7,501 nucleotides of DNA from Cyanobacteriota bacterium. GTDB taxonomy: Bacteria > Cyanobacteriota > Cyanobacteriia > Phormidesmidales > Phormidesmidaceae. Where the stretch lies: NCBI GenBank assembly GCA_027619675.1, contig JAQCHG010000069.1, forward strand, positions 1 to 7,501. Reading direction: 5' to 3'. Under the pieces are notes generated by a model that saw nothing but the letters and a program-made list of their open reading frames with translations, made no database searches and was not told the DNA's origin. Shown here one piece after another: positions 6,432 through 7,501 of the stretch. Numbering within the stretch: the first letter of the stretch is position 1; the number at the start of each line of letters is the position of its first letter. Made by a program: the position numbers and the translations under genes.

Positions 6432-7501
6432 CTAAGAAATTGGGTATGCAGTTTGGACTTTACCTCGATCCCCAACCCTACCTGTCTGAACAACGACAAC
6501 ACGGATACGTTGGACTTTTTCGCCTGTGGTATCCTCACCGATATCTTCGCTGAAAGTAAACTCAAAATCAAAGGCTTCCCCTGGTGCTTTGTATACAGTG
6601 CCTTTTGCAAGAGCGGTTTTTATGTAACCTTTAATCACCGAAGCCTTGCTGGTATAAAAGCGATGGAATGTTGGACCAGAGGCTGAACCTTCAGGACCAT
6701 GCCGCTCCAAAACATGTTGGATTCGATCATCAAAGATGGCAATATTACCGTTGTCTGCTAATTCTTCAGCATAGTCTGTTGAGTAGTCAATCCAGCATTG
6801 AATAGTGTCGAGCGGAGCCTGAGTAATCAAAGACGGTGCAGATATAAACTTGCTATCTTGTGGAGTCCGCTGAGCCATTACACCACCACTTTGCTGGACC
6901 ACATGGGTCAGTTCGTGGGCAATCAATTCTTGACCGCCACGACTGCCGGGTTGGTATTGCCCCTGGCGGAAAAATACATCTTGACCTGTGGTAAAGGCGC
7001 GGGCACCAACACTGCGGTTTAGCTGATCCGCTTGGGTGTCGGCATGAACCCGCACCCCACTAAAGTCAGCCCCCATGGCTTGTCCCATTTGGGCCTGTAA
7101 CTGGGGCGCTAATTGCTGACCACCGCCTCGGGCACGGTTGATTTCACCCTCTAGATCGGTGGATACCTCACCGCCAGTTGCCCCCACAACTGGGACGGGT
7201 TTCATTTGCAATTCTTCTTCCTCGGGCATGGATTCCCGCTGGAGCCCATCCAGGGGTTTCATTTGCAGTTCTTCTTCCTCGGGCATGGACTCCCGCTGAA
7301 GCCCATCCAGGGGTTTCATTTGCAGTTCTTCTTCTTCGGGCATGGATTCCCGCTGGAGGCCAGGGTCTTGGGCCGTCTGCACCCCTGGGCTGTTAATTTG
7401 ATTGACGACTTGAGCCGCAACGCGATCGGCTTCCTGCTCGTATTGATCCCCCACGGCACCGACGGTAAGCTTTGCCTGCACCGGGGCGGGGCCGCTGGAG
7501 G
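6432..7501 (-). CDS. DUF4157 domain protein with acidic repeats and unrecognised C-terminal putative toxin domain, 5'-truncated by window edge
   Basis: The frame stays open to the right edge, reading SSGPAPVQAKLTVGAVGDQYEQEADRVA across the GTG at 7481. This is the conserved start region of cyanobacterial DUF4157 proteins, so the true start lies outside. Domains in order are: the QAKLTVG...YEQEADRVA segment; three acidic repeats (7197-7360); DUF4157 (about 6879-7100), with DFSGVRVHAD, ARAFTTGQDVFF and the HExxH motif HELTH (6903-6917) followed by VVQQ; a linker; and a C-terminal domain of about 120 residues (6435-6806). The last has HVLERHG (6696-6716), a Lys-rich middle and a terminal strand pair ending VQTAYPIS. 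I cannot assign this tip. Its early His plus late Arg and TAYP pattern resembles BECR-fold RNase toxins, but only loosely. DUF4157 is known on cargo of contractile injection systems and other polymorphic toxins. The HELTH site may be a metalloprotease. A small acidic gene follows after 16 bp. Confidence 0.85.
   Translation of the reverse strand, partial: SSGPAPVQAKLTVGAVGDQYEQEADRVAAQVVNQINSPGVQTAQDPGLQRESMPEEEELQMKPLDGLQRESMPEEEELQMKPLDGLQRESMPEEEELQMKPVPVVGATGGEVSTDLEGEINRARGGGQQLAPQLQAQMGQAMGADFSGVRVHADTQADQLNRSVGARAFTTGQDVFFRQGQYQPGSRGGQELIAHELTHVVQQSGGVMAQRTPQDSKFISAPSLITQAPLDTIQCWIDYSTDYAEELADNGNIAIFDDRIQHVLERHGPEGSASGPTFHRFYTSKASVIKGYIKTALAKGTVYKAPGEAFDFEFTFSEDIGEDTTGEKVQRIRVVVVQTGRVGDRGKVQTAYPIS
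7197..7360 (-). repeat. 57-bp tandem repeat, three copies, encoding acidic 19-residue units
   Basis: Units at 7197-7253, 7254-7310 and 7311-about 7360 repeat with exact 57-bp periodicity and a few substitutions; the copy nearest the gene start (7311-7360) diverges in its last bases. The protein unit is GLQRESMPEEEELQMKPLD, and the third protein copy ends at MKP. There are no spacers, so it is not a CRISPR array. Similar acidic EEELQMKP repeats are common ahead of DUF4157 in cyanobacteria. Confidence 0.92.

Noticed and set aside
7197..7360. Regular repeats considered as a CRISPR array
   Set aside because: The repeats are directly adjacent with no spacers, keep a 57-bp coding period and encode a protein repeat in frame.
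7479..7481. GTG at 7481 as the start of the DUF4157 gene
   Set aside because: The frame stays open upstream to the window edge with a plausible protein sequence, and QAKLTVG is normally internal in this family, so the true start lies beyond the window.

Overview
The window looks like a fairly GC-rich cyanobacterial chromosome. Thirteen exact copies of the cyanobacterial octamer GCGATCGC (HIP1) were found by eye between 848 and 5658, and most of the proteins have cyanobacterial or plastid relatives. There is no marker that fixes the genus. No tRNA, rRNA or CRISPR array was seen.

Layout, left to right. (1) 1-1179, + strand: the 3' part of glmU, whose start lies outside the window. (2) 1234-3090, - strand: a J-domain/low-complexity/pentapeptide-repeat protein, followed 75 bp downstream by a DUF1993 protein. 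They may be co-transcribed and they converge on glmU. (3) 3091-3480: a divergent intergenic region with G-rich runs. (4) 3481-4410, + strand: an atypical short-chain dehydrogenase/reductase of the CSP41 (chloroplast stem-loop binding protein) type. (5) 4411-4796: a convergent intergenic region. It holds a 238-bp segment bounded by perfect 11-bp inverted repeats, with a large palindromic repeat inside. (6) 4797-5570, - strand: a DUF92/VTE6-like membrane protein, probably a phytyl-phosphate kinase of tocopherol or phytol salvage metabolism. (7) 5571-5911: AT-rich intergenic DNA holding a 138-bp segment bounded by perfect 13-bp inverted repeats, which resembles a MITE. (8) 5912-7501, - strand: a two-gene cassette. 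A DUF4157 protein, cut by the right edge of the window, carries three 19-residue acidic repeats, a DUF4157 domain with an HExxH motif, and an unrecognised C-terminal domain. It is followed 16 bp later by a small acidic protein of unknown family.

The first 5.6 kb is mostly housekeeping or lineage-core metabolism: cell-wall precursor synthesis, a chaperone-like protein, a possible RNA-binding protein and prenyl-lipid salvage. The right end is accessory and is the most interesting part. Its order (conserved N-terminal module, variable C-terminal tip, tightly linked small acidic gene) is that of a polymorphic toxin and its immunity protein. The coding sequence for the tip and the small protein is clearly more AT-rich than the DUF4157 part and the rest of the window, which fits module exchange. 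DUF4157 is known to occur on cargo of extracellular contractile injection systems. The toxin and immunity roles here are inferred from architecture, not shown.
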